A DNA stretch of 64,000 bases from Microvirga alba (GTDB taxonomy: Bacteria > Pseudomonadota > Alphaproteobacteria > Rhizobiales > Beijerinckiaceae): contig NZ_JADQDO010000011.1 of NCBI RefSeq assembly GCF_015694465.1, forward strand, positions 38,214-102,213. Direction: 5' to 3'. Position 1 is the stretch's first letter. The number at the start of each line of letters is the position of its first letter. Both the position numbers and the translations under genes were made by a program. The notes beneath the pieces were generated by a model. It worked only from the letters and a program-made list of their open reading frames with translations. It made no database searches and was not told the DNA's origin. Below are positions 15,729 through 24,785 of this stretch, one piece after another.

Positions 15729-16688
15729 TCAGTTTTTCGTCGGCGCCAAAGTAAGGAGGGCCTTGCCCGTGGTGTTGGAGTAGCTTTGATGGCGCCTGCG
15801 CAGGAACTCAGCGAAGAGCGCGACCGACGGCGAGACTGGCGTCTTGACGGAGAATATCTGGCGCACATCCATCGTGAGGGGCGGCGTGGCTATGGAAAGC
15901 CGCACGAGGTCGCCTCTGTCGAGATCCACTTGGACCCGCTTCAGAAGGCAGCAGTATAAACCCACCTCCGCGATGACGAGGGCCCGCAGAAACTCGAACT
16001 CCGTGGCCTTGGAGACAATGGAAATGTTCTCCGCACCGATTTCCGCAAGCATTTGCGTCATGCCCTGACCAAACAGCGAGCCTTCGGGCGGGCCGACGAA
16101 GCTGAAATTGTTGAGCTCGACCGGCGCAATGTCTTTGCGATGTGCCAGGGGGTGGTTTGGCGATGCGACGATAACGAGCTCCTGTTGCCCGATAACCACT
16201 GATCTAAGACCAGGAAGGTTCTGGTTGCTCAGGTACAAGCCTAAGTTTGCCTTGTCGCTTCGGATGAGATCCACGACCTCCTCTTGGCGTCCGACTCTGG
16301 TCACGAGCTCAAGGTCGCGGTGCTGCCCGGCGAATTCAGCCAGAAGAGGCGGCATGAAGTCTGAAAGCGAACGCTGGCAGGCAAAAATGATCCGACGCTC
16401 CGCCTCAATCCGGGTGCGATAGAGGTCGACGGCCATGTTATCCGCTTCAACGAGGAGCTGGCGCGCATGGGTCAGAAAGGTCTTGCCGAGATCAGTGAGG
16501 TCCACGCCGCTGCCGCGCCGCCGCCGGAAAAGTGCGCCTCCCACCTGGTTTTCCAGAGCCTGTACATGGCTACTAACCGAGGGCTGAGCCATCCCGAGCT
16601 TTTCAGCGGCGGCGCGAAACCCGCCACCTTCCGCGATGGCAATAAAAACTTCCAACCGTCTGAGAGTGATCCTTGGAGGTTTCTGCAT
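15729..16688 (-). CDS. LysR-family transcriptional regulator
   Basis: This is a 319-residue LysR-type regulator. The N-terminal winged helix-turn-helix spans residues 8-65 (LRRLEVFIAIAEGGGFRAAA, MAQPSVSSHVQALE). A linker helix and a periplasmic-binding-protein-like effector domain follow (IIFACQRSLSDFMPPLLAEF onward). It is transcribed away from the hydantoinase operon that starts at 17228, the classic LysR divergent arrangement. The shared region holds a palindrome at 16752-16764 and a long inverted repeat at 16881-16930. The latter recurs in front of the amino-acid transporter genes, so this protein probably controls both transcription units in response to a pathway metabolite (inference). 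Confidence 0.9.
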   Translation of the reverse strand: MQKPPRITLRRLEVFIAIAEGGGFRAAAEKLGMAQPSVSSHVQALENQVGGALFRRRRGSGVDLTDLGKTFLTHARQLLVEADNMAVDLYRTRIEAERRIIFACQRSLSDFMPPLLAEFAGQHRDLELVTRVGRQEEVVDLIRSDKANLGLYLSNQNLPGLRSVVIGQQELVIVASPNHPLAHRKDIAPVELNNFSFVGPPEGSLFGQGMTQMLAEIGAENISIVSKATEFEFLRALVIAEVGLYCCLLKRVQVDLDRGDLVRLSIATPPLTMDVRQIFSVKTPVSPSVALFAEFLRRRHQSYSNTTGKALLTLAPTKN

Positions 16689-16751
16689 CGCTAGAGACCT
16701 GCCGACCGTCTGCGGGCCGACATAAGAGAGGGCGTTGAACCAAGGCCAGTA

Positions 16752-16764
16752 TACGCGAAGCGTA
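16752..16764. promoter_or_regulatory. Palindrome upstream of the LysR gene
   Basis: TACGC and GCGTA flank a 3-base spacer about 65 bases upstream of the LysR start. It is a possible autoregulatory site, supported by position only. Confidence 0.3.
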
Positions 16765-16880
16765 CACTCTCATCCGTCCACGCGGTGATGAGGCTTCCGG
16801 CGGCTGACGATGAGGTGTGCGATACGTTAGCCACGGACCGTTCCTTTCAAATCAAAAACTTCCCGTTGACGCCCATCATA

Positions 16881-16930
16881 GGCAAATAGCTATCACTTTT
16901 AAAGCCGTTTCACCCGTTGCTATTTGCGAG
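16881..16930. promoter_or_regulatory. Shared ~50-bp inverted-repeat element, copy 1
   Basis: A perfect inverted repeat, GCAAATAGC at 16882-16890 and GCTATTTGC at 16919-16927, brackets a 28-base centre containing CTATCACTTTTAAAGCC. Nearly the same sequence lies at 26148-26197 in front of the aap-like transporter. The conservation of both arms and of the centre, in non-coding DNA, argues for a regulator-binding element rather than chance. The divergent LysR regulator is the best candidate ligand. Confidence 0.65.
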
Positions 16931-17227
16931 CCGTCTTGAAAGATTTTGTTGCCAACAGACTGGTGCGGACAAGCTGGCGATTCACCGATAGGGAGAGACG
17001 AATGGACGTCACAAACGCCGGGAACCAGGCGACCAGTTGACTTGGAAAAACGATCCGCGCGATGCGGCGAATGCGCAGAGCGCCGCTCTTCTCGGCACAT
17101 TGCCCCGGGTCACTCACAACAATCATCGCAATACTTCATGCGGCGCTCGCCAAAATGATGGGCGGCGCGAAGGCGAATATTCTTTGTTCGCAGGCCAAAG
17201 TATTGCCGAAGTATTTAATATATTAGC

Positions 17228-19318
17228 ATGGACACAGACATGATGCTTGCTAAAAAGCTTCCCGCGGGCGGCCTCAGCGTTGCGGTCGATATCGGAGGCA
17301 CGTTCACAGATCTTGTCGCCTTCGACGAAAGCAAGGGACGTGTCTTCCAGGCGAAGTCCTTGACGACCCCGAACGAACTTTCCCAAGGCGTCTGGGACTG
17401 CCTTAAAAAGGCTGGCATCGCGCTTGGCGATGCAGAGAATATCGTTCACGGTTCGACCGTCGCCATCAATATCGCCATCGAGGAGAAGGGTGCGAAGACT
17501 GCGCTCGTCGTCACGAAGGGCACCCGCGATGTCTATAAAATTGGGCGTCAAAACAGGCCTGAGGCTTATAATTTTTCCTTTAAACGGCCTGTGCCACTCG
17601 CCTCCCGCGCGAATACTTTCGAGGTTGACGAGCGGCTCTCGGCCTCCGGCGAAGTGCTCAAGCCCCTCAGCACGAGTGAGGTAGAGGACATTGCTTGTGC
17701 TATTCGCAACAGCGGCGCCGAAGCAGTGGCGGTGTGTTTCCTGCACTCGTATGTGGATCCCGCGCACGAGATTGAGGCAGGGAAAATCCTACGTCGGATG
17801 CTGCCAGGCGTTTACGTCTCACTGTCGCATGAGATCGTCCGCGAATACCGCGAATATGAGCGGACATCGACGACGGTGATGAATGCCTACATCGGACCGA
17901 AGACGAGCGAATATGTCGGCCGCATGCAGGACCGACTCGGTGAGGACGGGTTCAGCGGCCGTTTCCTGATCATGCAATCCAGCGGCGGCGTCATGTCCCC
18001 CGCACAGGCAAAGACTCTGCCGGTGGCAATGATGGAGTCAGGCCCCGTCGGCGGCGTCATCGCGGCTGCCGAGGTCGGTCGGCGTCTTGGCATCAAGGAC
18101 GTTATCGCGTTCGATATGGGAGGCACGACCGCGAAGACTAGCCTGATCCAGGGCAGCGCGGTTTCGATTGCCCAGGGATATCACATTGGCGGGTATGCCA
18201 GTGGCCACCCGGTGATGTTCCCGGTGGTCGATATTGTGGAGGTCGGCGCCGGGGGCGGCAGCATTGCCTGGATCGACCAGGTCGGCGCCCTGAAGCTCGG
18301 TCCGCAGAGTGCGGGGTCCGATCCGGGGCCGATCTCCTATTGCCGTGGCGGCACACAGCCGACAGTTACGGATGCCAACGTCGTTCTCGGCCGCATTGGT
18401 GCCAAGAGCTTTCTAGGCGGGGAGATGCCGCTCGATGAAGCGGCGGCTCGCAAGGGCATCCTCGAGCGCCTGTGTCCCTCGCTTGGGCTCAGCGTTACGG
18501 AAGTCGCACATGGCATCCTCAAGATAGCCATTGCCAAGATGGCGCTGGCGGTACGCGGCGTATCGGTCCAACGCGGCTTCGACCCGCGTGACTTCGCTCT
18601 GGTGGCCATGGGCGGCGGCGGTCCACCCCATGTGCTGGCCATCGCGCGCGACCTGAACATCCCCAAGGTGATTATCCCGAACCTGCCGGCGCATTTCTCC
18701 GCACTCGGGATGCTCATGAGCGACGTACGCCACGACTTCGTGCGGACACATTATCGACCCTTAGCCGATTTCGACTATGCCGAAATCCAGGCCATCTTCG
18801 CCGAACTCGCCGCGACCGGCGGGGCCGCGCTCGATGAGGCAGGAGTCGAACTCGAAGCCCGATCGGTCGAATATTTCATGGACCTTCGCTACGTCGGCCA
18901 GGAATTCCACCTGCAGATCCCCGTCACTGCCGACGAAATCCTCCATGGAAACAGTGTCGCAATCCGCGAGCGTTTCAACCACGTGCATGAACATCGTTTC
19001 GATCATGCCGCACCTGACGAGCCGCTGGAGCTCATCAATCTTCGTCTGACTGCACGGGGAGGACGGCCGAAGATCAACTTTCCCAAGCTGGCTGCGAATG
19101 CCACGCAGGCCCAGACAGGTTCGCGGCCGATCTATCTCGACGATCCGTCACGGCCAGTCGAATGCCCGGTCTATCGCCGCGAGCTGCTCGGTCCAGGTAT
19201 GCGGCTGCGCGGTCCCTGCGTGATCGAGGAGTTCGGCTCGACCACGGTTCTATTCGAGGGCGATCTGATCACTATTGCCGATACCGGGGAGATTATCGTG
19301 GAAGTAGCACGGTCATGA
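17228..19318 (+). CDS. hyuA: Hydantoinase/oxoprolinase alpha subunit (HyuA-like)
   Basis: This is a 696-residue ATP-dependent hydantoinase/5-oxoprolinase subunit A. These enzymes open cyclic amides such as 5-oxoproline or N-methylhydantoin with ATP hydrolysis, together with subunit B. The N-terminal phosphate loop is VAVDIGGTFTDLVAF and the second actin-like motif is FDMGGTTAK. GHPVMFPVVDIVEVGAGGGS and the C-terminal SVEYFMDLRYVGQEF follow the family. It is the first gene of a five-gene plus-strand operon and overlaps the B subunit by four bases. ATGs at 17228 and 17240 are both possible starts. The substrate cannot be read from sequence; the accompanying creatinase-fold proteins hint at creatinine- or hydantoin-type compounds (inference). 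Confidence 0.92.
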   Translation: MDTDMMLAKKLPAGGLSVAVDIGGTFTDLVAFDESKGRVFQAKSLTTPNELSQGVWDCLKKAGIALGDAENIVHGSTVAINIAIEEKGAKTALVVTKGTRDVYKIGRQNRPEAYNFSFKRPVPLASRANTFEVDERLSASGEVLKPLSTSEVEDIACAIRNSGAEAVAVCFLHSYVDPAHEIEAGKILRRMLPGVYVSLSHEIVREYREYERTSTTVMNAYIGPKTSEYVGRMQDRLGEDGFSGRFLIMQSSGGVMSPAQAKTLPVAMMESGPVGGVIAAAEVGRRLGIKDVIAFDMGGTTAKTSLIQGSAVSIAQGYHIGGYASGHPVMFPVVDIVEVGAGGGSIAWIDQVGALKLGPQSAGSDPGPISYCRGGTQPTVTDANVVLGRIGAKSFLGGEMPLDEAAARKGILERLCPSLGLSVTEVAHGILKIAIAKMALAVRGVSVQRGFDPRDFALVAMGGGGPPHVLAIARDLNIPKVIIPNLPAHFSALGMLMSDVRHDFVRTHYRPLADFDYAEIQAIFAELAATGGAALDEAGVELEARSVEYFMDLRYVGQEFHLQIPVTADEILHGNSVAIRERFNHVHEHRFDHAAPDEPLELINLRLTARGGRPKINFPKLAANATQAQTGSRPIYLDDPSRPVECPVYRRELLGPGMRLRGPCVIEEFGSTTVLFEGDLITIADTGEIIVEVARS

Positions 19319-21096
19319 CAGCAGAATCGAAATCCGCAGCAAAACTCAATCCCACAGGATTGGACCCCGTTACGCTTGAGGTGCTGCGCAACGCATTGCC
19401 GGCCATCTCTGACGAGATGAGCTATGACCTGCAGCGCACATCCTATAACATGATGATCTATGAGATCCGTGATTACTGCACGGCTCTGCTCGATACGAAT
19501 GGTGCGCTCATCTCGCAGAACATTGGCGGCGTCTCGCATTTCGTCGCCGATCTCGGCGTCGTTATTCGCGACGGCATTGCGCGTTACGGCCTCGACGGGT
19601 TCTCACCCGGCGACGTGATAATGCACAACCACCAGGCCACGGCTGGCCAGCACCTTAACAACGTGGTCATCTATACGCCGGTGTATCATGAGAATTGTCT
19701 TGTCGCCTTTGCGGTGGTGCGCGCGCATTGGGCTGATGTGGGCGGGCTCTCGACAGGATTTGGCGGCACGGGAGCATACGACCCCTGGAGCGAAGGACTC
19801 CAAGTCGATCAGCTCAAAATCTATGAGAAGGGCGAGCCGGACGCGAAGATTCTTAAGATGATCCGCGACAACATTCGCTATCCCGATGCGGCGATGGGTG
19901 ATCTGCGCTCGCAGCTTGCCGCCTGTCGTCTCGGAGAGCGGCGGTTTTGCGAACTGCTCGACCGCTATAGTCGCGCCACCGTGCTCGAGGTGATCAACAC
20001 GATCTATGCCGAGACCGAAGCCAAATGCCGCGCGGCCGTGGCCGACATCCCCGACGGTGTCTATGAGGCGGAAGCCTTCGTGGATGGCGCACGCGGAACG
20101 ATGCCTTTCGAGATCAAGGTCAAGGTCACAGTCTCGGGCAGCGAGATGGAGATCGATTTGTCGGGCTGTTCGTCCCAGCGAGACAATGCAGGTCTTAACA
20201 GCCGAACCTACGCAGGCGCCTACATCGCCTACAAGGCGCTGACCGCACCGCTGGAGCCACTGAATGAAGGCGCTTTCGGAGCGTTGAAGGTTGTCATCCC
20301 CGAAGGCAACATGATGATGGCGCGCTTCCCGGCCTTTATGGCGAGTTGGGGCTCGGCATTGCCAACCGTTGTTGACACGATCTGGCGTGCCTTCGCTGAA
20401 GCCTTGCCAGACCTTATTCCGGCCGCACATAGCGGCTCGCTCGGCGCACCTTTTGCACTGTCGGGCCATGACCCGGCCCGCAAGGCCGGGTTCGTGGCCC
20501 AGAGCATCGAAGCCGGTGGCTGGGGCGGACGGCCCGATCGCGACGGCGAGGACGCCTCCATGTCGGTGTGCCAAGGCGATGTGCGCAATACGCCAATCGA
20601 AACGATGGAGCTGAAGACACCACTGATCGTGCTGGAGCGCGCCCTGTGGTCTGATTCCGGTGGAGCGGGCAAGTTTCGCGGTGGTCTCGGCGTGCAAACG
20701 ACGATCAAGTCGCTGGTGGATGGGCGCTGGAATGCCGGTCCGCCCGGGCATCGGTCCGGCTACGCGCCTTGGGGCTTGCGTGGCGGTAAGGCCGGCGTAC
20801 TTGGTTATACGCTGATCCGCGCGCCGGGACAGGACACCCACGAGCTCTCTCTTTCGCCCCGCGTCTTCGGACAGGCCGAGACCGAGGTGGTGTACCGGAC
20901 TTCTGGCGGCGGTGGCTGGGGAAGCCCTCTAGAGCGGGATCCGGAACGGGTCCTGCACGATGTCAGAGAAGGCTACGTTTCGGCTGAAAAGGCCCGTGAC
21001 GATTACGGTGTCGTCCTGAGAGCCGATGGGACGGCTGTCGATAGTCCCGCAACACTGGCGCGCCGTGCCGAACTTGCTCGGGAAGGAGCTCACTGA
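19315..21096 (+). CDS. hyuB: Hydantoinase/oxoprolinase beta subunit (HyuB-like)
   Basis: This is a 593-residue hydantoinase B/oxoprolinase subunit, the partner of the preceding gene. The start DPVTLEVLRNALPAISDEM and the segment QRTSYNMMIYEIRDYCTALL are characteristic of the family. The C-terminal GGAGKFRGGLGVQ and TSGGGGWGSPLERDPE glycine-rich motifs are intact. I use the ATG at 19315, which overlaps the HyuA stop as ATGA; the reading is open further upstream but only as a shadow of hyuA. Its stop overlaps the next start (TGATG). Subunits A and B together form the active ring-opening enzyme in characterised systems. Confidence 0.92.
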   Translation: MTAESKSAAKLNPTGLDPVTLEVLRNALPAISDEMSYDLQRTSYNMMIYEIRDYCTALLDTNGALISQNIGGVSHFVADLGVVIRDGIARYGLDGFSPGDVIMHNHQATAGQHLNNVVIYTPVYHENCLVAFAVVRAHWADVGGLSTGFGGTGAYDPWSEGLQVDQLKIYEKGEPDAKILKMIRDNIRYPDAAMGDLRSQLAACRLGERRFCELLDRYSRATVLEVINTIYAETEAKCRAAVADIPDGVYEAEAFVDGARGTMPFEIKVKVTVSGSEMEIDLSGCSSQRDNAGLNSRTYAGAYIAYKALTAPLEPLNEGAFGALKVVIPEGNMMMARFPAFMASWGSALPTVVDTIWRAFAEALPDLIPAAHSGSLGAPFALSGHDPARKAGFVAQSIEAGGWGGRPDRDGEDASMSVCQGDVRNTPIETMELKTPLIVLERALWSDSGGAGKFRGGLGVQTTIKSLVDGRWNAGPPGHRSGYAPWGLRGGKAGVLGYTLIRAPGQDTHELSLSPRVFGQAETEVVYRTSGGGGWGSPLERDPERVLHDVREGYVSAEKARDDYGVVLRADGTAVDSPATLARRAELAREGAH

Positions 21097-22262
21097 TGAG
21101 CGACGACGCCGAGCCGCTGGCCCATTTGTCTCTGCGGGCAGAGTGCCTTGATCGCCGTCGCGAAGCCGTGCGTTCGAGCCTGCGGGCTCAGGGCCTCGAC
21201 GGAATCATATGCTACGGCAACGGGCGGCATTCCTTCCTGGCTTCGAACCCCGCCTGGTATCTGACGGGATTCCGGCAGCTTGGGCCCCATATGGCGGTCC
21301 TGCTGCCAGTTGATGGAGATCCCGTCGTCGTCACGACACCAGCATGGGATCTCGGCCGCATCAAGGAACAGGTCGACATGTTCGACATCGTTGCGGTCGA
21401 GCCGGAGGATTTTCTCGCCACCATCCGCGTCGAGATCGAACGTCGCAACATGCGGACGAAACGTCTCGCCGTAGCGGGCGGCGTCCAACCCCGTATGGTG
21501 AGCGATGCATGGTCCGCCATGCTGGACCAGCCTCCGGTGCCCGGAGACAAGCTCGTAAGCGACATCGCACGGGTTCGCGATGCGTGGTCGCTGGCGTGTG
21601 TGCGAAAGGCCGTCGATATCGCCGAGCGCGGATATCAATATGGACTGGAGATAGCCCGCCCCGGCATGCCCGAATACAAGCTTGCTGCCGAGATGGAGGC
21701 CTTTATGCGCGGGCTCGGCGCGGAGGATAATTTCCAGCTCCTCGCCGCATCGCAGCACAATCGCGCCGCCCACCGCCCGAGTGAGCGGCTTCTGAATGTG
21801 GGTGATGTGCTTCTCGGCGAGATAACGCCAGCCGTCGAGGGCGAGTACGTTCAGATCTGCCGCTCCGCCGTGGTCGGCACACCCACAAACCTCCAGTGCG
21901 AAACCTTCGCCCTGCTCGATCGCGCCCTGCGGGATGCGATGCGCGCCGCCAAACCCGGCGTTGCGGCCCGTGATATCGTCACGATCATGAATGCACCGAT
22001 TGTCGCCGCCGGTTATGAAACCTACACGAAACCGCCATACATGCGGACGCGGGGCCACAGCATGGCGTTGGGTTCCATGGACCCTGAGATCGCCCTCAAC
22101 AGCGACGAGATTATGGTCAAGGGGATGGTCTTCGTTATGCATCCGAATCAGTACATTCCCGAGACTGGTTACATGATGTGCGGTGAGCCCGTGCTCATCA
22201 CGGACGAAGGTGCTCAGCCGCTGACCAGCCGGATGGGTCAGCTCGATGTGATTGCAGTCTGA
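21096..22262 (+). CDS. M24-fold (creatinase/Xaa-Pro peptidase-like) protein with altered metal site
   Basis: This is a 388-residue protein with the two-domain creatinase/prolidase architecture, an N-terminal creatinase_N domain and a C-terminal pita-bread M24 domain. Aligning motifs by eye, the first metal aspartate becomes Glu in LLGEITPAV. The second, normally in Y-x-x-D-x-T-R, is Gln in EYVQICRS, and the first metal glutamate is replaced in VMHPNQY. The histidine (RGHSMAL) and a late Glu (GEPVLIT) remain. It is therefore unlikely to be a dimetal peptidase. Creatinase, which hydrolyses creatine without metal, shows that such folds can act on C-N bonds metal-free. A GGAAGGAG ribosome site precedes the ATG. 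It sits directly behind hyuAB. Confidence 0.82.
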   Translation: MSDDAEPLAHLSLRAECLDRRREAVRSSLRAQGLDGIICYGNGRHSFLASNPAWYLTGFRQLGPHMAVLLPVDGDPVVVTTPAWDLGRIKEQVDMFDIVAVEPEDFLATIRVEIERRNMRTKRLAVAGGVQPRMVSDAWSAMLDQPPVPGDKLVSDIARVRDAWSLACVRKAVDIAERGYQYGLEIARPGMPEYKLAAEMEAFMRGLGAEDNFQLLAASQHNRAAHRPSERLLNVGDVLLGEITPAVEGEYVQICRSAVVGTPTNLQCETFALLDRALRDAMRAAKPGVAARDIVTIMNAPIVAAGYETYTKPPYMRTRGHSMALGSMDPEIALNSDEIMVKGMVFVMHPNQYIPETGYMMCGEPVLITDEGAQPLTSRMGQLDVIAV

Positions 22263-22276
22263 GGGAGCACGACAAC

Positions 22277-23386
22277 ATGCTGTCCATGGAACCGGCCATC
22301 AAACGCGGTCTGACCTTCTGGGATCGCGCGCTGATGCCACGCGACGAATTTTACGAACGCATTCGCCTCGTCCGCGCCGAGATGCGGCGCGTAGGCCTTG
22401 ATGCGCTGATCGTGTCCGGAAACATGTATGAGGATGCCGACCTCATTTATCTCGTTGGCGGCAATGTCGATGGCACCCTCGTGCTCACGGCCGATGATGA
22501 CCCGGTTATCTTTACGGTCAGTGGTAGTCGCGAGAGCTTCTTCCTGACGGAACTGACCTGGATCAATGACGTATCATACCAAGGCGCCCTGATCGGTGCA
22601 GCCGTACGCAGCGCCCTTCACGCCCGAAAGGTAACCTCAGGCCGTATTGGCACGGTCGGTCTTCAGGTTCTGGCGAGCCGCCCCTATCAGGATCTCGTGC
22701 AGGCCCTCGCCGGTTACGACTTGCAGGACTTCACGGCGGCGCTTCATAAACTACGCGGCCAGATCCGCCCGCGCGAGGTCGCCGCCTCGCGAATTGCACT
22801 CGGAATGGCCGAGAAAGCGGCTCTTGCCGCCGAACGGGCTTTCGCGACAGGGGCGTCGAACGCAGCCGCCGTCGTCGAGGCGGAGCGGGTCGCCCGTCTC
22901 GAGGGAGCCTGGGATTTTCGAGCTCTCGCCAATCTCGACAGTGACGATCTTCGCCCCTACGAACGCTCGTCGGACAATCGCCGTGGGCCGCTGCTCCTCT
23001 GGGTCGCTACGCGGTATCAGGGCTACTGGGCTGATCGCGTCGTTGCCACTGCCGGTGGACCGAATAGCGAGGCCGCGACAGCAATCGCGGCAATGACAGC
23101 TGCTGCACATGTCGGTGTCTCCGCACAGTCCGTGGCGGACGCCGGTCTCGCCGTGCTGTCGGACGAGTCACGTCGCTCCGCTCTGGCCTATGGACTGGGG
23201 CACGGGATTGGAATCGCGCTAAACGGGTCTCCAAAGATCAGCCCGCAAAGCGACGAGAGATTGACGGAAGGCACCCTTCTTTCCTTCCGCGTATTCGCCC
23301 GTGGAAGCGAGCAACCTTCATTCGCTACAGCGCTCGTTCAGATTACACCGAATGGAGCGGTACCGCTCGAACCGCTGGCCCGGTAA
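22277..23386 (+). CDS. Second M24-fold protein, divergent metal site
   Basis: This is a 369-residue M24/creatinase-fold protein. The N-terminal domain is recognisable (RAEMRRVGLDALIVSGNMYE), and the C-terminal domain keeps YGLGHGIGIAL with the catalytic histidine. One aspartate survives in GYWADRV. The first aspartate position reads LLLWVATRY, and both C-terminal metal glutamates appear lost (LLSFRVFARGS and TALVQIT). It is not a close duplicate of its neighbour but shares fold and order, so the two may form a heteromer. It starts 14 bases after the previous stop with GGGAGCA upstream. Substrate unknown; the operon position suggests action on the ring-opened product of HyuAB (inference). Confidence 0.75.
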   Translation: MLSMEPAIKRGLTFWDRALMPRDEFYERIRLVRAEMRRVGLDALIVSGNMYEDADLIYLVGGNVDGTLVLTADDDPVIFTVSGSRESFFLTELTWINDVSYQGALIGAAVRSALHARKVTSGRIGTVGLQVLASRPYQDLVQALAGYDLQDFTAALHKLRGQIRPREVAASRIALGMAEKAALAAERAFATGASNAAAVVEAERVARLEGAWDFRALANLDSDDLRPYERSSDNRRGPLLLWVATRYQGYWADRVVATAGGPNSEAATAIAAMTAAAHVGVSAQSVADAGLAVLSDESRRSALAYGLGHGIGIALNGSPKISPQSDERLTEGTLLSFRVFARGSEQPSFATALVQITPNGAVPLEPLAR

Positions 23387-23412
23387 TCGAGTATCAAGCG
23401 GAAGGTGTCGGC

Positions 23413-24729
23413 ATGATCATACAGGCCTGGGCCGAGGAATTTTCGGGCGCCGATGCCATCGGGGCGGGAACCCGCGAGGATATCAATCGGCATGTCGCTG
23501 ACACGGCGGTGGCCTTCTTTGCTGGCTGCGCGTCTCCTGAGGCGCGGGCACTGGCACGCTTCTATTGTGGCGAGGCTTCGGCTGCGTCCAGCTGCGCAAA
23601 CCTAGCAGCTGCTGCGGCTGCCATGGTACGGCGCACTGAATGTGACGACATCCACGTCGCCTCTTGCATTACCCCCGGCTCGATTGTCGTGCCGGTCGCC
23701 CTCGCAATGGCTGCGAGAGCGGGAATTTCTACTGAGCGATTCAACCGCGCGGTTGCGGCAGGTTATGTCGTGGGCTTGCGCCTGGGGTCTGCTCTTGGTG
23801 GCGCCTCTGCTCTCGGGAGCGGTATTTGGCCCACCTATTTCGCCGCGCCTGTGATGGCGGCGGCGACGGCATCGGTCTGTCTGGGGCACGACGCAAACCG
23901 TATAGCGTCCGCACTGGGTATCGCTGCTGCGGGCGCTGGTGGGCGTGTTGGGCGCCCGTCGGGACATCCGTCGGGCCGATGGCTCGCCATCGGCGAGGCT
24001 GTCGGGAAAGGGTGCCGGGCTGCCCTCGCTGCGGCGGACGGCTTCCGCGGCGATCCCGGGCTTATCTCGGCGGACTGGCTCGCAGCGATTGCCGGCTCGA
24101 AGCACATTCGGCCGGAGGCATTGAAATCGAGGGAGGGGATCGAAGCCGTCGGTTTTAAGCCCTTCGTCGCAGCGCGCCAAACTGCCAATGCGATTGTCGC
24201 TTTCCAGACGATCTTACAGCGCGGTATCGCTCCCCAGACTATCCAACATATCGAGATCGGCGTCCCCCCCATCAATGCAGCCATGGTGGCCCGCGCGGCC
24301 TCTGCCCATGATCGGCTGAGCACGATTGCGAACATGCATATGCAGATCGCCGCCGCCGCCCTTCACCCGGACCTGCTCTATGACCTCGAGCGCGTGGGGC
24401 AGCCGGCTGCCGATCTCAGCGCCTTCGGGAATCGCATCACCATCATTCCGGATGCAACGCTCGAAGTGTACCTTCCGCATGCTTGGGCAGCGCGAGTGCG
24501 TGTGTTCGCGGAGGGGCAACAGTTCGAGGAAACCTGCGCGACGATAGCGGGTGATCCGGGCTGCGGCGACGTCGAGATCGTCATCCGTGGCAAACTCGTA
24601 CGCATGGTTCCGAGCGCGTACCAGGATCTCTGCGCGCAGCTCCTGAGCGATGTCGATGACAACCTGCGCCAATCACAGCGGGCAGTTCTCTGGCAAGGTA
24701 TGCTGGAAGCGATGCGGGAATGCGCATGA
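23413..24729 (+). CDS. MmgE/PrpD-family protein
   Basis: This is a 438-residue MmgE/PrpD-fold protein, a family whose studied members include 2-methylcitrate dehydratase and cis-aconitate decarboxylase. The N-terminal DTAVAFFAGC and SCITPGSIVVPVALA and the central GIAAAGAGG are in the expected places. VGFKPFVAARQTANAI corresponds to the conserved K-x-Y/F-x-x-C-R region, but the usual cysteine is replaced by alanine. It is the last gene of the hydantoinase operon, 26 bases after the M24 gene. Members near hydantoinase genes are common, and their reactions are mostly unassigned. A dehydratase or decarboxylase step on a downstream acid is inferred. Confidence 0.82.
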   Translation: MIIQAWAEEFSGADAIGAGTREDINRHVADTAVAFFAGCASPEARALARFYCGEASAASSCANLAAAAAAMVRRTECDDIHVASCITPGSIVVPVALAMAARAGISTERFNRAVAAGYVVGLRLGSALGGASALGSGIWPTYFAAPVMAAATASVCLGHDANRIASALGIAAAGAGGRVGRPSGHPSGRWLAIGEAVGKGCRAALAAADGFRGDPGLISADWLAAIAGSKHIRPEALKSREGIEAVGFKPFVAARQTANAIVAFQTILQRGIAPQTIQHIEIGVPPINAAMVARAASAHDRLSTIANMHMQIAAAALHPDLLYDLERVGQPAADLSAFGNRITIIPDATLEVYLPHAWAARVRVFAEGQQFEETCATIAGDPGCGDVEIVIRGKLVRMVPSAYQDLCAQLLSDVDDNLRQSQRAVLWQGMLEAMRECA

Positions 24730-24785
24730 CGGCACGCTTCGCCGGATATGAACACCCACGCTGAACGGTTCTTCCGGGAAGATGG

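Noticed and set aside
19603..20841. 412-codon open frame antisense to hyuB
   Set aside because: Long antisense frames are common in high-GC DNA. It lacks any motif and lies wholly opposite a conserved enzyme gene.
21090..22142. 350-codon open frame antisense to the first M24 gene
   Set aside because: Same reason: shadow of a conserved gene with no domain of its own.
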